Part shown: positions 17,693 through 26,252 of the stretch, one piece after another
Layout: the number at the start of each line of letters is the position of its first letter
How positions within the stretch are numbered: position 1 is the stretch's first letter
NCBI GenBank assembly: GCA_963747835.1
Contig: CAVVGO010000003.1
Location: 62,001 to 126,000 of the forward strand
Direction of reading: 5' to 3'
Length of the DNA: 64,000 bases
Source of the DNA: JAJPKK01 sp963747835
Lineage (GTDB): Bacteria; Pseudomonadota; Alphaproteobacteria; Rhizobiales; Xanthobacteraceae
Position numbers and translations under genes: made by a program
Notes under the pieces: model-generated
Seen by the model: only the letters and a program-made list of their open reading frames with translations
The model's database searches: none
What the model was told of the DNA's origin: nothing

Positions 17693-18748
17693 TCACGACT
17701 CCGCGAGTTCTCGCCACAGCGTGATGAGCACCGCGAGCAGCGCCGGCCCGAGAAACAGCCCCAACAGGCCAAAGGATTCGACGCCGCCCAGAATACCGAG
17801 CAGCACCCACACGAATGGCAGGCGCGTCGACCCGCCGATCAGGACCGGGCGCACGAAATGGTCCGCGATGAACACTACCGCCGTGCCGAACGCCAACAGG
17901 CCGACTGCGGCGACGATCTCGGATTGCGCCAGCAGCCACAGTGCTGCGGCGATGAACACCACCGGCGACGCAAACGGGATTGCCGACATGATACCGGTCA
18001 GCACGCCGAACAGTGCGGGGTGAGGCACGCCGCACACCGCGTAGGCGATGCCGAGCAGCATCGCCTCGGCCAGCCCGACCAGCAGTAGCCCGTCGACGGT
18101 ACCGCGCACCGCAGCCGCGGCGACGCGACCGAGTTGCTGTCCATGCGGACCAAGCCAACGATCGCCGACCGCACGGAATTGCCGCAGCAGCGTGTCGCTT
18201 TCGCGGAAGATGAAAAATACGATCAGCAGCGCAAACAGCAGCGTCGTTGCGCGCCGTATCGCCTGACGGCCGATGATGCGGCCCCATTCGGTGAACGAGC
18301 CGACGTCTGCGCCGGCAAATGGGTTGCTCTCCGCGCGCAGATGCTCGTTCAACCAGTCGGCGACGGTCGGGCCCGCCAGCGGCAGATCGCGGATCCAATC
18401 GGGGGCCTCGAAGCCGGCGCTGCGGTTCTCGATCACCCAATGGATGATCTCGCGCGCTTCCTGCACCGCCTGGACGGTTGCGACGATCAATGGAACGAAC
18501 ACGACGAGTGCTATCAGCGCCGTCACGGCTGCGGCCGCGGTGGTGCGGCCGGCATGGCGCCGCGCCATGAGGTAGACCGGCCAGGTCGCGATCGCCAAAA
18601 TCGTCGCCCACCCCAGAGCGGGTAGGAAAGTCGAGAGCATCCAGACCGCCAAGACCAGCAACGCGAGGGCGGCTGTCACCCCCACGATATGCTGCCCTTT
18701 GGTCTGAGGCTCGGGCGCCGGTGCCGGCCGGCTCACGATATCGGTCAT
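17693..18748 (-). CDS. AI-2E family transporter
   Basis: A 351-residue polytopic membrane protein of the PerM/AI-2E exporter family. Hydrophobic helices flank a long soluble stretch (about residues 85-150). The conserved PHPALFGVLTGIMSAIPFASP segment precedes the last helices, which end in LGGVESFGLLGLFLGPALLA. Family members include Na+/H+ antiporters and the AI-2 exporter TqsA, so the name does not prove signal transport here. Stand-alone gene. Confidence 0.88.
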   Translation of the reverse strand: MTDIVSRPAPAPEPQTKGQHIVGVTAALALLVLAVWMLSTFLPALGWATILAIATWPVYLMARRHAGRTTAAAAVTALIALVVFVPLIVATVQAVQEAREIIHWVIENRSAGFEAPDWIRDLPLAGPTVADWLNEHLRAESNPFAGADVGSFTEWGRIIGRQAIRRATTLLFALLIVFFIFRESDTLLRQFRAVGDRWLGPHGQQLGRVAAAAVRGTVDGLLLVGLAEAMLLGIAYAVCGVPHPALFGVLTGIMSAIPFASPVVFIAAALWLLAQSEIVAAVGLLAFGTAVVFIADHFVRPVLIGGSTRLPFVWVLLGILGGVESFGLLGLFLGPALLAVLITLWRELAES

Positions 18749-18959
18749 GGCAAAAAATTATCCGCTGGTTCGGGTTCACGGCGACGTCTGCCGGCGGACG
18801 CCATTCTAGCCCACGCATGACCAGCCGTCTGGAAATTGGCGGAACGCCGAGACAAGGGCAAAAACATCGGATTTCGCTCGTCTTGTATTCGCGATAGGCT
18901 GGGGCATCGACGAACCGCGGGTCGCGGTCGCATCGCCGCCGACATCAGGGAGGATCGCC

Positions 18960-19928
18960 ATGAAATCGCGTGCCGTCGGAACGCTCGCTGCGGCGGGCCT
19001 TGCAGCAAGTCTTGTGAGCGCGGCCGCGGTCGCGCAGCCTGTCGATACGGCCGACGCTCACGTCGCGGCCGCAAAGGTCGCGGCCGGCGAGGACCACGGC
19101 TACATCTTCAACAGCCTGTGTGTCGCGCCCGCCGGCGGCCCGACAACCGGCGCCATCGATGCAGCCTCTCCGGATCCCGCAGTGTTCCACGTCGAACCCG
19201 TCAAGGTGTTCGACAATCTCTATTTCGTCGGCGAAAAGGAATACTCCGCCTGGGCGGTGACGACGTCGGAGGGGATCATCCTGCTCGACACCATCTGGGA
19301 TTACTCGGTGGCGGACGAGATTGTCGGCGGATTGAGGAAGCTTGGTTTCGATCCGGCGCAAATCAAATATGCGGTTGTGACGCACGGCCACCGCGACCAT
19401 GTCGGCGGCGCCAAGTATCTGCAGGATCATTTCGGCACGCGCATCATCCTCTCGGCGGCCGATTGGGACCTGGTCGAGAACAGCCCCCGCATCGCCGCGA
19501 AACCCAAGCGCGACCTGATCGCAACCGACGGCGAAAAACTTACCCTGGGCGATACAACCCTGACGCTCTACCTCACACCGGGCCACACGCTCGGAACGGT
19601 CTCGGTCCTGGTCCCGGTCAAGGACAACGGCAAGCCGCACCTCGTCGCCGAATGGGGTGGCACCGGTTTCAATTTCGAGCACTCGCCCGAGCGGTTCGCC
19701 ACCTATTCGGCCTCGGCGCAGCGCTTCGGCGACATCGTGGCCAAGGCCGGCGCCGACGTGTTGATCGCCAACCACACCAATCTCGATGGCACCAAGACAA
19801 AGATGCCGGCGCTGGCAAGCCGCAAGCCCGGCCAAGAGAATCCCTGGGTGATCGGCAACGCCGCCGTGCGCGGCTACGTGAAGGTCGCCGAGGAATGCGC
19901 ACGCGCAAGCCTCGCGCGCGAGAAGTAG
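18960..19928 (+). CDS. periplasmic metallo-beta-lactamase-fold hydrolase (B3-like)
   Basis: A 322-residue exported protein. The signal peptide ends near Ala25 (AAAVA-QP). The metal-binding HGHRDH runs from residue 142 to 147, with His209 (TPGHTLG) and His272 (ANHTN) completing the dizinc site. His-x-His-x-Asp-His with two further His residues is the pattern of class B3-like enzymes. It lacks other features that would make it a convincing beta-lactamase. It is followed after 38 bases by a secreted AhpD-like protein, likely one operon. Substrate unknown; an ester or lactone is plausible. Confidence 0.85.
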   Translation: MKSRAVGTLAAAGLAASLVSAAAVAQPVDTADAHVAAAKVAAGEDHGYIFNSLCVAPAGGPTTGAIDAASPDPAVFHVEPVKVFDNLYFVGEKEYSAWAVTTSEGIILLDTIWDYSVADEIVGGLRKLGFDPAQIKYAVVTHGHRDHVGGAKYLQDHFGTRIILSAADWDLVENSPRIAAKPKRDLIATDGEKLTLGDTTLTLYLTPGHTLGTVSVLVPVKDNGKPHLVAEWGGTGFNFEHSPERFATYSASAQRFGDIVAKAGADVLIANHTNLDGTKTKMPALASRKPGQENPWVIGNAAVRGYVKVAEECARASLAREK

Positions 19929-19966
19929 AACTGTTCACTCGACTATCCACTCAGGGAGAGGAAACC

Positions 19967-20605
19967 ATGAGACATCTGATCGCCGGTTTGTTTGTCGCAG
20001 CGAGCGTCGCCGCGCCCCTCGGGGCCGTTGCGCAAGACAATCAGCGCTTTCCGCCGCTTCGCCCCGATCAGCTCTCGCCCGAGCAGAAGGACTGGGCGGA
20101 CAGCATCGCGCAGCCGCCGCGCAACGCCAAGTTTACCAACGCGCCTTACCGCGCCTATATCCGCAACGCGACGCTGGCGCCGAAGCTGCAGGCCATCTCC
20201 GATTATGTACGATGGAACAGCTCGTTGCCGCCGCGGCTGAGCGAGTTCGCGATCCTGATCACCGCGCGCCAATGGACCCAGCAATATGAATTCTCCGCCC
20301 ACTATCCGCTCGCGATCAAAGGCGGCCTCGATGCGAAGGTCGCCGGCGATCTCGCAGCCGGCAAGCGACCGGACGGAATGAAGGACGACGAAGCCGCGCT
20401 TTACGATTTTGCCATGGCGCTCTACCGCGACAAGAACGTGAGCGATGCCACTTACGCCACCGCCATGGCCAAGCTCGGCGAGCACGGCATCATTGATGCG
20501 ATCGCCGTCATGGGTTACTATGATCTCGTGTCGATGACCCTCACCACCATCAGGGCCGAGCCTGCCAATAACGGCTCGCCACTGCTGGCACCGCTCACGC
20601 GGTAG
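19967..20605 (+). CDS. exported carboxymuconolactone decarboxylase-like (AhpD-fold) protein
   Basis: A 212-residue protein with a signal peptide (PLGAVA-QD) followed by an AhpD-like all-helical domain. The core is LSEFAILITARQWTQQYEF and AHYPLAIKGG, the equivalent of the EWxxH region of the family. The CxxC redox pair is absent. ATG 19967 follows a good GGGAGAGG site. Exported members of this family are uncommon and usually lie near dehydrogenases or hydrolases of lactones. The metallo-hydrolase directly upstream supports a shared periplasmic substrate. Confidence 0.8.
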   Translation: MRHLIAGLFVAASVAAPLGAVAQDNQRFPPLRPDQLSPEQKDWADSIAQPPRNAKFTNAPYRAYIRNATLAPKLQAISDYVRWNSSLPPRLSEFAILITARQWTQQYEFSAHYPLAIKGGLDAKVAGDLAAGKRPDGMKDDEAALYDFAMALYRDKNVSDATYATAMAKLGEHGIIDAIAVMGYYDLVSMTLTTIRAEPANNGSPLLAPLTR

Positions 20606-20635
20606 GTGCCGCGGGTAAGTTGCATCGCTGCACAA

Positions 20636-20673
20636 GGTTATTGCGGGGGGGGGGCCGGTGCCCCGCGATAACC
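20636..20673. terminator. hairpin between convergent genes
   Basis: A 13-base stem GGTTATTGCGGGG / CCCCGCGATAACC with one G-T mismatch and a 12-base loop lies between convergent stops. It includes a run of ten G (20645-20654). There is no T tract on either side, so its role as a bidirectional terminator is likely but not certain. Confidence 0.5.
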
Positions 20674-20707
20674 CATTCCGTTTGGCGTTGGGAGGCGAGC
20701 GCCGCCG

Positions 20708-21598
20708 TTACTTCTTCGGCCGGTTGAAATATTTCAGGTCCGGCGGCGCCTGATCCTTGCGGGCCGGCATCAGCAGGCCGTCCGCGCTGAGGAAATAGTT
20801 TTCGGTGCCGATCACCACGTGCGGATTGTTCTCGCCGCAGATCCACTCGCGCCAGAAGGCTTTCGGATACGGGTTGCGCAGGTAGTTCTTGGTGACCGTC
20901 CATGGATGCGTCAGCGCATGGTCGATGGTGGTGACCTCGTCGTGCATAATGTTGGGATTGGATTTGTCGAGATAGATTCGTTCCTTGAAGATGCTCTCAT
21001 TGTCCTCGTGGAGCGGAAGTCCGCTCGCGTCATAGGCGCGCGGTCCTTTGAAACCCCGGCTCTCGACCTCGAGCACGTCGTAGCGGCCGTCACCATCCTC
21101 GTCGATCCACTTGCCGATCGAATAGCCGACCCAGCTCGGCTCGATTTCTTCCGGGAAACCGCGTCCATCCGTATAAACGCGGCGATTGTGCTCGATATGC
21201 TCGACCAGGACGTAAGTGATGTCCGGCGTGACGATGAATTCGATCGGCTCGTAGGCGTTCATCATCCGCGGCATGCCGTTGGGGAGGCATGTAAAGGTTG
21301 CCGACGTGCCTTGGCCGCCTGCCGCCTGGTCAACCAGATTGGCCTCGAACCTGGCCTGATACTCCGGCGTCAGCGGCGCCTGCTGGCCGCGGCCCGGGGG
21401 CTTCGACGGATCGTGGGGCGGCTGGCCGACGGCGCCCGGTACCCGCGCCCTGGTCCATTGGCCCTTCCAGTCTGGATATTTCGAATCATCGAATGCCGCC
21501 GCCGTGCCAAGGTGGCTGCAAAGGGCCGCGCACAGCGTCGCAGTCGCCACGATCGGGCCGACCGCGCTTCGGATCGGCAACGTCATACTCCGCATCAT
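20708..21598 (-). CDS. periplasmic protein of unknown function (paralogue of the broken gene at 30.4-31.2 kb)
   Basis: A 296-residue protein with an N-terminal signal sequence (cleavage near GTAAA-FD). No known catalytic motif was recognised. Conserved features are DWKGQWTR, APLTPEYQARFEANL, CLPNGMPRMMNAYEPIEFI, GYSIGKWIDEDGDGRYDVLE, and the ending KDQAPPDLKYF. A second copy with the same layout lies on the same strand at 30391-31232 and carries two frameshifts. The DGDGRYD stretch looks like an acidic metal-binding loop. It is convergent with the MBL/AhpD-like pair and may act on the same material, which is inference. Confidence 0.75.
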   Translation of the reverse strand: MMRSMTLPIRSAVGPIVATATLCAALCSHLGTAAAFDDSKYPDWKGQWTRARVPGAVGQPPHDPSKPPGRGQQAPLTPEYQARFEANLVDQAAGGQGTSATFTCLPNGMPRMMNAYEPIEFIVTPDITYVLVEHIEHNRRVYTDGRGFPEEIEPSWVGYSIGKWIDEDGDGRYDVLEVESRGFKGPRAYDASGLPLHEDNESIFKERIYLDKSNPNIMHDEVTTIDHALTHPWTVTKNYLRNPYPKAFWREWICGENNPHVVIGTENYFLSADGLLMPARKDQAPPDLKYFNRPKK

Positions 21599-21799
21599 CT
21601 TGCAAGCCTTGAACTTTATCGCGCCATGCGCAATTCACGCATCTCGCGTACGTTAGAGCAAGAAGCCGGCCAAGCCGGCCAAAGCCATGCGCCCGCTGTC
21701 ATCACAAATCGCATGCATCGGACATTAATCCCATGACCGGAGTTGTTGCCAAGCCGGTCCTGGCTTATGTCTGGGGCGATGAATTCCGAGGAGTTCCCG

Positions 21800-23053
21800 A
21801 TGAACGATGTCGCCGCGCCATTGCCCAGACACCGGACCGTGGCGGTCCAGGTCGGCGACGTGACCGTGGGGGGCGGGGCGCCGGTCGTGGTCCAGTCCAT
21901 GACCAACACCGATACGGCCGACATCGAGGGCACCACCCGCCAGGTTGCGGCGCTGGCCCGCGCAGGCTCCGAAATGGTGCGCATCACGGTCGACCGCAAC
22001 GAGGCGGCGGCGGCGGTGCCCCACATCAAGGAGCGCCTGCTCAAGATGGGCGTGACGGCGCCGATCGTGGGTGACTTTCATTACATCGGCCACAAGCTCC
22101 TCGCCGAGTACCCGGCCTGTGCCGAGGCGCTCGACAAATACCGCATCAATCCCGGCAATGTCGGGTTCAAGGAGAAGAAGGACCGTCAGTTCGGCGCCAT
22201 CATCGAAATGGCGCTCAAGCACGGCAAGCCGGTGCGCATCGGCGCCAACTGGGGCTCGCTCGACCAGGACCTGCTGACGCACCTGATGGACGAGAACGCC
22301 AAGCTGCCGAAGCCCGCCGACATGCGCGCCGTGACGCGCGAGGCGATGGTGCAGTCGGCGTTGTTGTCGGCTGAACGTGCCGAAGAGATGGGCATGCCGC
22401 GCTCGCGCATCATCCTGTCCGCCAAGGTGTCGGCGGTGCAGGATCTGATCGCGGTCTATATGGATCTCGCCAAGCGCTCCGATTACGCGATCCATCTCGG
22501 CCTCACCGAGGCCGGCATGGGTTCGAAGGGCATCGTGGCGTCGTCCGCCGCCATGGGAATTTTGCTGCAGCAGGGCATCGGCGACACCGTGCGGGTGTCG
22601 CTCACGCCGGAGCCCAACGGCGACCGCACGCTCGAGGTCAAGGTCGCTCAGGAACTCCTGCAGACCATGGGCTTCCGGGTGTTCGTACCGCTGGTTGCGG
22701 CGTGCCCGGGTTGCGGCCGCACCACCTCGACAACATTCCAGGAGTTGGCCCGCGAGATCCAGGATTTCATCCACGTCTCGATGCCGGAGTGGAAGACGCG
22801 CTACCCCGGCGTCGAAGCCCTCAACGTCGCCGTGATGGGTTGCATCGTCAACGGCCCCGGCGAATCCAAGCACGCCGACATCGGTATCTCGCTGCCCGGC
22901 ACCGGTGAGACACCGACGGCGCCGGTTTTCATCGACGGCAAGAAGGCGATGACACTGCGCGGTGCGACGGTCGCGGCCGACTTCAAAAACATCGTGATCG
23001 ACTATATCGAGCGCCGCTACGGCACCGGAGCCGGGCGCACGGCGGCGGAGTAG
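21800..23053 (+). CDS. ispG: (E)-4-hydroxy-3-methylbut-2-enyl-diphosphate synthase
   Basis: A 417-residue protein of the IspG/GcpE family, the penultimate enzyme of the MEP isoprenoid pathway. It converts methylerythritol cyclodiphosphate to HMBPP using a [4Fe-4S] cluster. Diagnostic stretches are VVVQSMTNTDTADI near the N-terminus, NPGNVGFKEKK, LTEAGMGSKGI, and the cluster ligands in ACPGCGRTT plus the third Cys in VMGCIVNGPGE. ATG 21800 is chosen for its GAGGAG site 7 bases upstream; an in-frame ATG at 21779 would add seven residues. Essential housekeeping gene, apparently transcribed alone. Confidence 0.95.
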   Translation: MNDVAAPLPRHRTVAVQVGDVTVGGGAPVVVQSMTNTDTADIEGTTRQVAALARAGSEMVRITVDRNEAAAAVPHIKERLLKMGVTAPIVGDFHYIGHKLLAEYPACAEALDKYRINPGNVGFKEKKDRQFGAIIEMALKHGKPVRIGANWGSLDQDLLTHLMDENAKLPKPADMRAVTREAMVQSALLSAERAEEMGMPRSRIILSAKVSAVQDLIAVYMDLAKRSDYAIHLGLTEAGMGSKGIVASSAAMGILLQQGIGDTVRVSLTPEPNGDRTLEVKVAQELLQTMGFRVFVPLVAACPGCGRTTSTTFQELAREIQDFIHVSMPEWKTRYPGVEALNVAVMGCIVNGPGESKHADIGISLPGTGETPTAPVFIDGKKAMTLRGATVAADFKNIVIDYIERRYGTGAGRTAAE

Positions 23054-23072
23054 GGCGGTAGCGCCAGTTTGT

Positions 23073-23684
23073 TTAGCCCGCGTGCGACGCGATAATCGCT
23101 TCGCCCATGCGGACCAGGCGGGAGGCCGGGCCGTCGCGGCCGACGCTCTGGGCACTGATGCGGGCGCCCTCGAGCAACAAATGCAGTTCGTCGGCCAGGA
23201 ATTCGGGCTCATCGAGCCCGGCGGCGTGACATAGTCGGACCAGACGGTCGCGTTGCGCGCGCTTGACGTCCTCGATCACCCGTCGGGCCGGATGATTAGC
23301 CTCCCGCAGCTCCACGGCTGCGTTCGCAAGAGCGCATCCGTGATCGCCGGCAGCGAGGACCCGGTTGGCCATGGCCGCAAGCCATGCACTGAGCTCCGCC
23401 CTCGGATTATCTTGATGGGCGGCTTCGAGTTCGTCCCAGAACGCATTTGCCTTATCGGCGAAAACCCTTAGGCATTCAGCAATCAGGGCATCCTTGGACG
23501 GGAAGTGCCGGTAGAGCGTCATCTTATTGGTGCCGGCTGCATCCGCGATTTCCTCGACCCCGACGGCGCGGATGCCGCGCTGATAAAAAAGGCCCCGGGC
23601 AACTGAAAGAATGCGCTCCCGCGGCGGCGGGCGCGCACCCTCCGGTAGCGATTCCGCGAGGGCGTTACTCGATTCGGGAATCAT
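23073..23684 (-). CDS. TetR/AcrR family transcriptional regulator
   Basis: A 203-residue repressor with the N-terminal helix-turn-helix GVEEIADAAGTNKMTLYRHF and a ligand-binding C-terminal domain of normal length. The start at 23684 is preferred. A longer frame opens at 23756, but the two palindromes at 23712-23754 would then be inside the coding region, and the extra 24 residues are not TetR-like. It probably represses itself through these sites. No target gene on the same transcript is visible; the nearest divergent gene is a small unknown protein at 23837. Confidence 0.88.
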   Translation of the reverse strand: MIPESSNALAESLPEGARPPPRERILSVARGLFYQRGIRAVGVEEIADAAGTNKMTLYRHFPSKDALIAECLRVFADKANAFWDELEAAHQDNPRAELSAWLAAMANRVLAAGDHGCALANAAVELREANHPARRVIEDVKRAQRDRLVRLCHAAGLDEPEFLADELHLLLEGARISAQSVGRDGPASRLVRMGEAIIASHAG

Positions 23685-23711
23685 TTCGTGTTCTCGGACC
23701 TTGACAGGGGT

Positions 23712-23727
23712 GTTACCGGTCGGTAAC
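23712..23727. promoter_or_regulatory. TetR operator, site 1
   Basis: Perfect 16-base palindrome GTTACCGGTCGGTAAC, 28 bases upstream of the chosen TetR start. Size and symmetry suit a TetR dimer. Confidence 0.7.
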
Positions 23728-23738
23728 TGTGAGGTAAT

Positions 23739-23754
23739 GTTACCGGTCAGTACC
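23739..23754. promoter_or_regulatory. TetR operator, site 2
   Basis: GTTACCGGTCAGTACC, an imperfect copy of site 1 placed 27 bases further upstream. Two spaced copies suggest cooperative binding of two dimers. Confidence 0.6.
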
Positions 23755-23836
23755 ACAAGGTGTCTTTGCTGTCACTGCAAACTGTGGACGCCGGTAGCCG
23801 CATCCAGCGCAATGCCAGTTCATCGAGGATAAAGCC

Positions 23837-24019
23837 ATGCTTCATTGTTCCCGCGAATTTTCACTTGAGGAGGCGCTGTCGGATTCGATCGTGAAGGCCA
23901 TGATGGCGGCCGACGGGGTCGATCCGCAGGAACTGAGGGATACCTTGACCAAGGTCGCCCGAATACGGGCGATACCAGCCAGCGTCCGGCCGATGGAGCG
24001 CTGTTGCGATCCGGGCTAA
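23837..24019 (+). CDS. small protein of unknown function
   Basis: A 60-codon frame starting MLHCSREFSLEEALSDSIVKAM and containing ADGVDPQELRDTLTKVAR. The composition is amphipathic and helical, unlike a random GC-rich frame, and small proteins with this LEEALSDxIVKxVMAADxVDP pattern are familiar from Bradyrhizobium-type genomes (from memory, not checked). The last dozen residues look less conserved. Function unknown. It lies divergent to the TetR gene, so the TetR operators could also control it. Confidence 0.5.
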   Translation: MLHCSREFSLEEALSDSIVKAMMAADGVDPQELRDTLTKVARIRAIPASVRPMERCCDPG

Positions 24020-24086
24020 GGTCTGCTCGCGGGGCATAGCCCAGGCCGATTCGTGAAGCGGGTCCGCCTGAATGCGGGTGGAACTC

Positions 24087-24410
24087 ATGACGTGGACGAT
24101 CACGAATTTGCTGATCCAGTTTGTTGCCGGCATCCTTGGCGGGCATGCCGCCGCCGCCGCCGCCAAGGAGCATGAATTCGGTGCGCTTGGCCACACCCTG
24201 GTCGGCGCCGTTGGGGGTGCGTTGAGCGGCGTGTTCCTCCAGACATTGGCCGCCACGGTGGTCACGGCCAGCGGCGACGCCAACGAACCCACGCTCGTCG
24301 AATTGTACGTGCTTCAGGGCCTCACTGGCGCCATCGCGGGCGGCATCCTGACGCTGGTTGCAGGCTTCATCAAGCACAGCATGGAAGCGCACAAGTCCCA
24401 GAACCGATAG
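24087..24410 (+). CDS. small membrane protein, glycine/alanine-rich
   Basis: A 107-residue protein with two or three hydrophobic segments: LLIQFVAGILGGHAAAAAA, HTLVGAVGGALSGVFLQTLA, and a C-terminal GLTGAIAGGILTLVAGFI. It ends in a charged HSMEAHKSQNR tail. Glycine-zipper-like spacing suggests helices packed in the inner membrane. ATG 24087 is chosen over 24072 because it gives the usual hydrophobic N-terminus directly. No known family could be named. Confidence 0.6.
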   Translation: MTWTITNLLIQFVAGILGGHAAAAAAKEHEFGALGHTLVGAVGGALSGVFLQTLAATVVTASGDANEPTLVELYVLQGLTGAIAGGILTLVAGFIKHSMEAHKSQNR

Positions 24411-24449
24411 CCGCCGTATCGGGGCGTTGTCGGCGACAGGAGGCCGTCC

Positions 24450-24626
24450 TTGCGAAACTGCCTCGTGCTCGCCGCAGCGATCGGACCGTGCTTGCGGCTG
24501 CCGGGCCGGTCGCCCATGCGCAGCCTTATCCGGCTCATCCCGTCACGGTCGTGGTTCCGTTTCCGGCGGGCGGAAATCGAGAAATGGTGGCCGGTCATCA
24601 AGGCGGCCAACATCAAGCTCGAATGA
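24450..24626 (+). pseudogene. remnant of a Bug/TctC-type solute-binding protein
   Basis: AGGAGG at 24439 precedes a TTG start, then a signal-peptide-like stretch. In an adjacent frame comes AQPYPAHPVTVVVPFPAGG, the hallmark N-terminus of tripartite tricarboxylate transporter binding proteins. It joins within a few bases to EIEKWWPVIKAANIKLE and a stop, the typical C-terminus of the same family. About 800 bases of the middle are missing. This is a deletion remnant, not a working gene. It just overlaps the end of the YedZ-like gene on the other strand. Confidence 0.65.
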
Positions 24627-25590
24627 TGCCGCGATCAACGCCAGACAGTGCGGACTGATTCGCCGCCGCCAGCGCGCGTTCCGCGCCGCCTTCGGTCGCG
24701 CTCTTGCGCGGCGACCTGTCGGCGCGGCGCGGCGGCTTGACTACCCGTGCGCAGACGAAATTGAGCGCCGCCACCGCAAGGCCGGCGGCGAGAACGAGCC
24801 AGCCCGGCCGGATCATATCGAGGCCGACGTCGAAATCGAGATCGGCCTGGAGCACCAGCAGCGGCGAGACGTTGAACGTGATGGCGATGCCGATCGCCTC
24901 CGCCAGGAATGTGAGGCCGGCCACCGCGACGGCGAGCGCCACCAAGGCAAGCGTCGATAACTCGCCCCGTGTCTTCCGCAACGTGATCACGATCCGGTAG
25001 CCGATCAGCCAGGCGAACAGGCCGGCCGTGAAGGTCGGGACGCTGACGTCGGCCTTGGTCTGCTGGAAATAATGGATCAGCGCCAGGATGCCGATCACGT
25101 AGACGAGCCGATGCAGTCGCTGCCAGCGCATGCCGCCGAGCGCCCGCACCATGGCGTCGGTCGAGGTGGCGGCGAGAACCGCGAGCCCGACCAGCGCCGT
25201 GAACCCGATGGTGAGGTAGACGCGCAGAAGGATTTCGCTCGCGACCTTGGTGAGGTCGAACGCCTGGTCGACAACGTAGAGCGAGATGTGGGCAACGCCG
25301 TAACAGAGCGCCCCGACCCCGAGCATGCGCCGGACGTCCACGAGTTCGCCGAAGCGGGTGATGCGGCGGAACGGCGTGACGGCAAGCGTCGCCAGAATGA
25401 ACATCAGCATCCAGAAGCCGGCGCGGTGGATGAGGTCGTTGACAGGCCGCGCGCCGTGGACGATGGCATCGGCGTTCCACAGAGCGATCGCCATTGGCGT
25501 CAGCAGGAACGCGAGCGTGGCAATGCGCAGGAAGGAAAGCTTCCCGCGGCGGTCGCGCCAGACCTGGAGCTTTTTCCACATGGCCTGCAA
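24613..25590 (-). CDS. ferric-reductase-like transmembrane protein (MsrQ/YedZ-like)
   Basis: A 325-residue membrane protein with six or more helices and conserved His residues in helices 2 to 4 (DLIHRAGFWMLM, GVAHISLYVV, LHRLVYVIGILALIHYF). These fit haem b binding in the YedZ/MsrQ group. MsrQ passes quinol electrons to the periplasmic methionine-sulfoxide reductase MsrP, but no msrP is visible here. The protein is about 100 residues longer than MsrQ, with two extra helices. It may serve a different electron acceptor. Confidence 0.75.
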   Translation of the reverse strand: MQAMWKKLQVWRDRRGKLSFLRIATLAFLLTPMAIALWNADAIVHGARPVNDLIHRAGFWMLMFILATLAVTPFRRITRFGELVDVRRMLGVGALCYGVAHISLYVVDQAFDLTKVASEILLRVYLTIGFTALVGLAVLAATSTDAMVRALGGMRWQRLHRLVYVIGILALIHYFQQTKADVSVPTFTAGLFAWLIGYRIVITLRKTRGELSTLALVALAVAVAGLTFLAEAIGIAITFNVSPLLVLQADLDFDVGLDMIRPGWLVLAAGLAVAALNFVCARVVKPPRRADRSPRKSATEGGAERALAAANQSALSGVDRGIIRA

Positions 25591-25742
25591 CTACCATTCT
25601 CCGCCCTGGTGTACCATTCACGACGGCGCGGGCAAACCGCGATGGCAGATGACGCCCTCGTGAGACCCCGCTATAAGGCACGGCGTCGGAGCGGCCGACC
25701 GGGACGTGCCGCAAACGGCCGTGGGGTTGCGGGGGATTGGCG

Positions 25743-26207
25743 ATGTTCCTGGTCCGGCACCGGCCGGTTCTGGCCGCGGTGGCGATCATTGCGGTCGTGC
25801 TGGCCAACTGCGCGGGCTCTGGATCGCGGCGCGAAGAGCGCGAGGCGCGGCTCAACGCCGTTCCGGAAAACTTCAAGGCCGACATCCTGGCGGCGCTCCA
25901 TACCTACGTGGCCGATCCCACCAACATCCGTGACGCCTTTATCTCCGCGCCGGCGATCAAGCCGGTCACCGCCGGGCAGAACCGCTACGTGGTCTGCGTG
26001 CGCTTCAACGCCAAGAACAGCGACGGCCGCTATACCGGAAGCCGCGACGTCATGGCGATTTTCGTCTCGGGCCGCTTCGACCAGTTCGTCGATCAGCTCA
26101 CGCTGACCAACCAGGCCCAATCGGAGGCCGCTGCGACCCTTATCAAGGACACTTGCGGACCGGCCGAATACACGCGGTTCCCGGAGCTGGAGACGCTGAA
26201 GCGCTAG
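25743..26207 (+). CDS. putative lipoprotein of unknown function
   Basis: A 154-residue protein. The N-terminus has a hydrophobic run (RPVLAAVAIIAVVLANC) ending in a lipobox-like LAN-Cys at about residue 22, so export and lipidation are likely. The mature part has a conserved-looking YVVCVRFNAKNSDGRYTG strand and CGPAEYTRFPELE near the end, with one further Cys pair that may form a disulfide. No family was recognised. A GGGGGATT site precedes the ATG. Confidence 0.65.
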   Translation: MFLVRHRPVLAAVAIIAVVLANCAGSGSRREEREARLNAVPENFKADILAALHTYVADPTNIRDAFISAPAIKPVTAGQNRYVVCVRFNAKNSDGRYTGSRDVMAIFVSGRFDQFVDQLTLTNQAQSEAAATLIKDTCGPAEYTRFPELETLKR

Positions 26208-26252
26208 CGTCATGGTCCCGACAACAGTGCGCGGCGGTGTGATCGCGTCCCC

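Noticed and set aside
18960..19928. Beta-lactamase resistance gene
   Set aside because: The zinc motif fits the B3-like fold, but the family is broad and nothing else in the protein or its neighbours points to beta-lactams.
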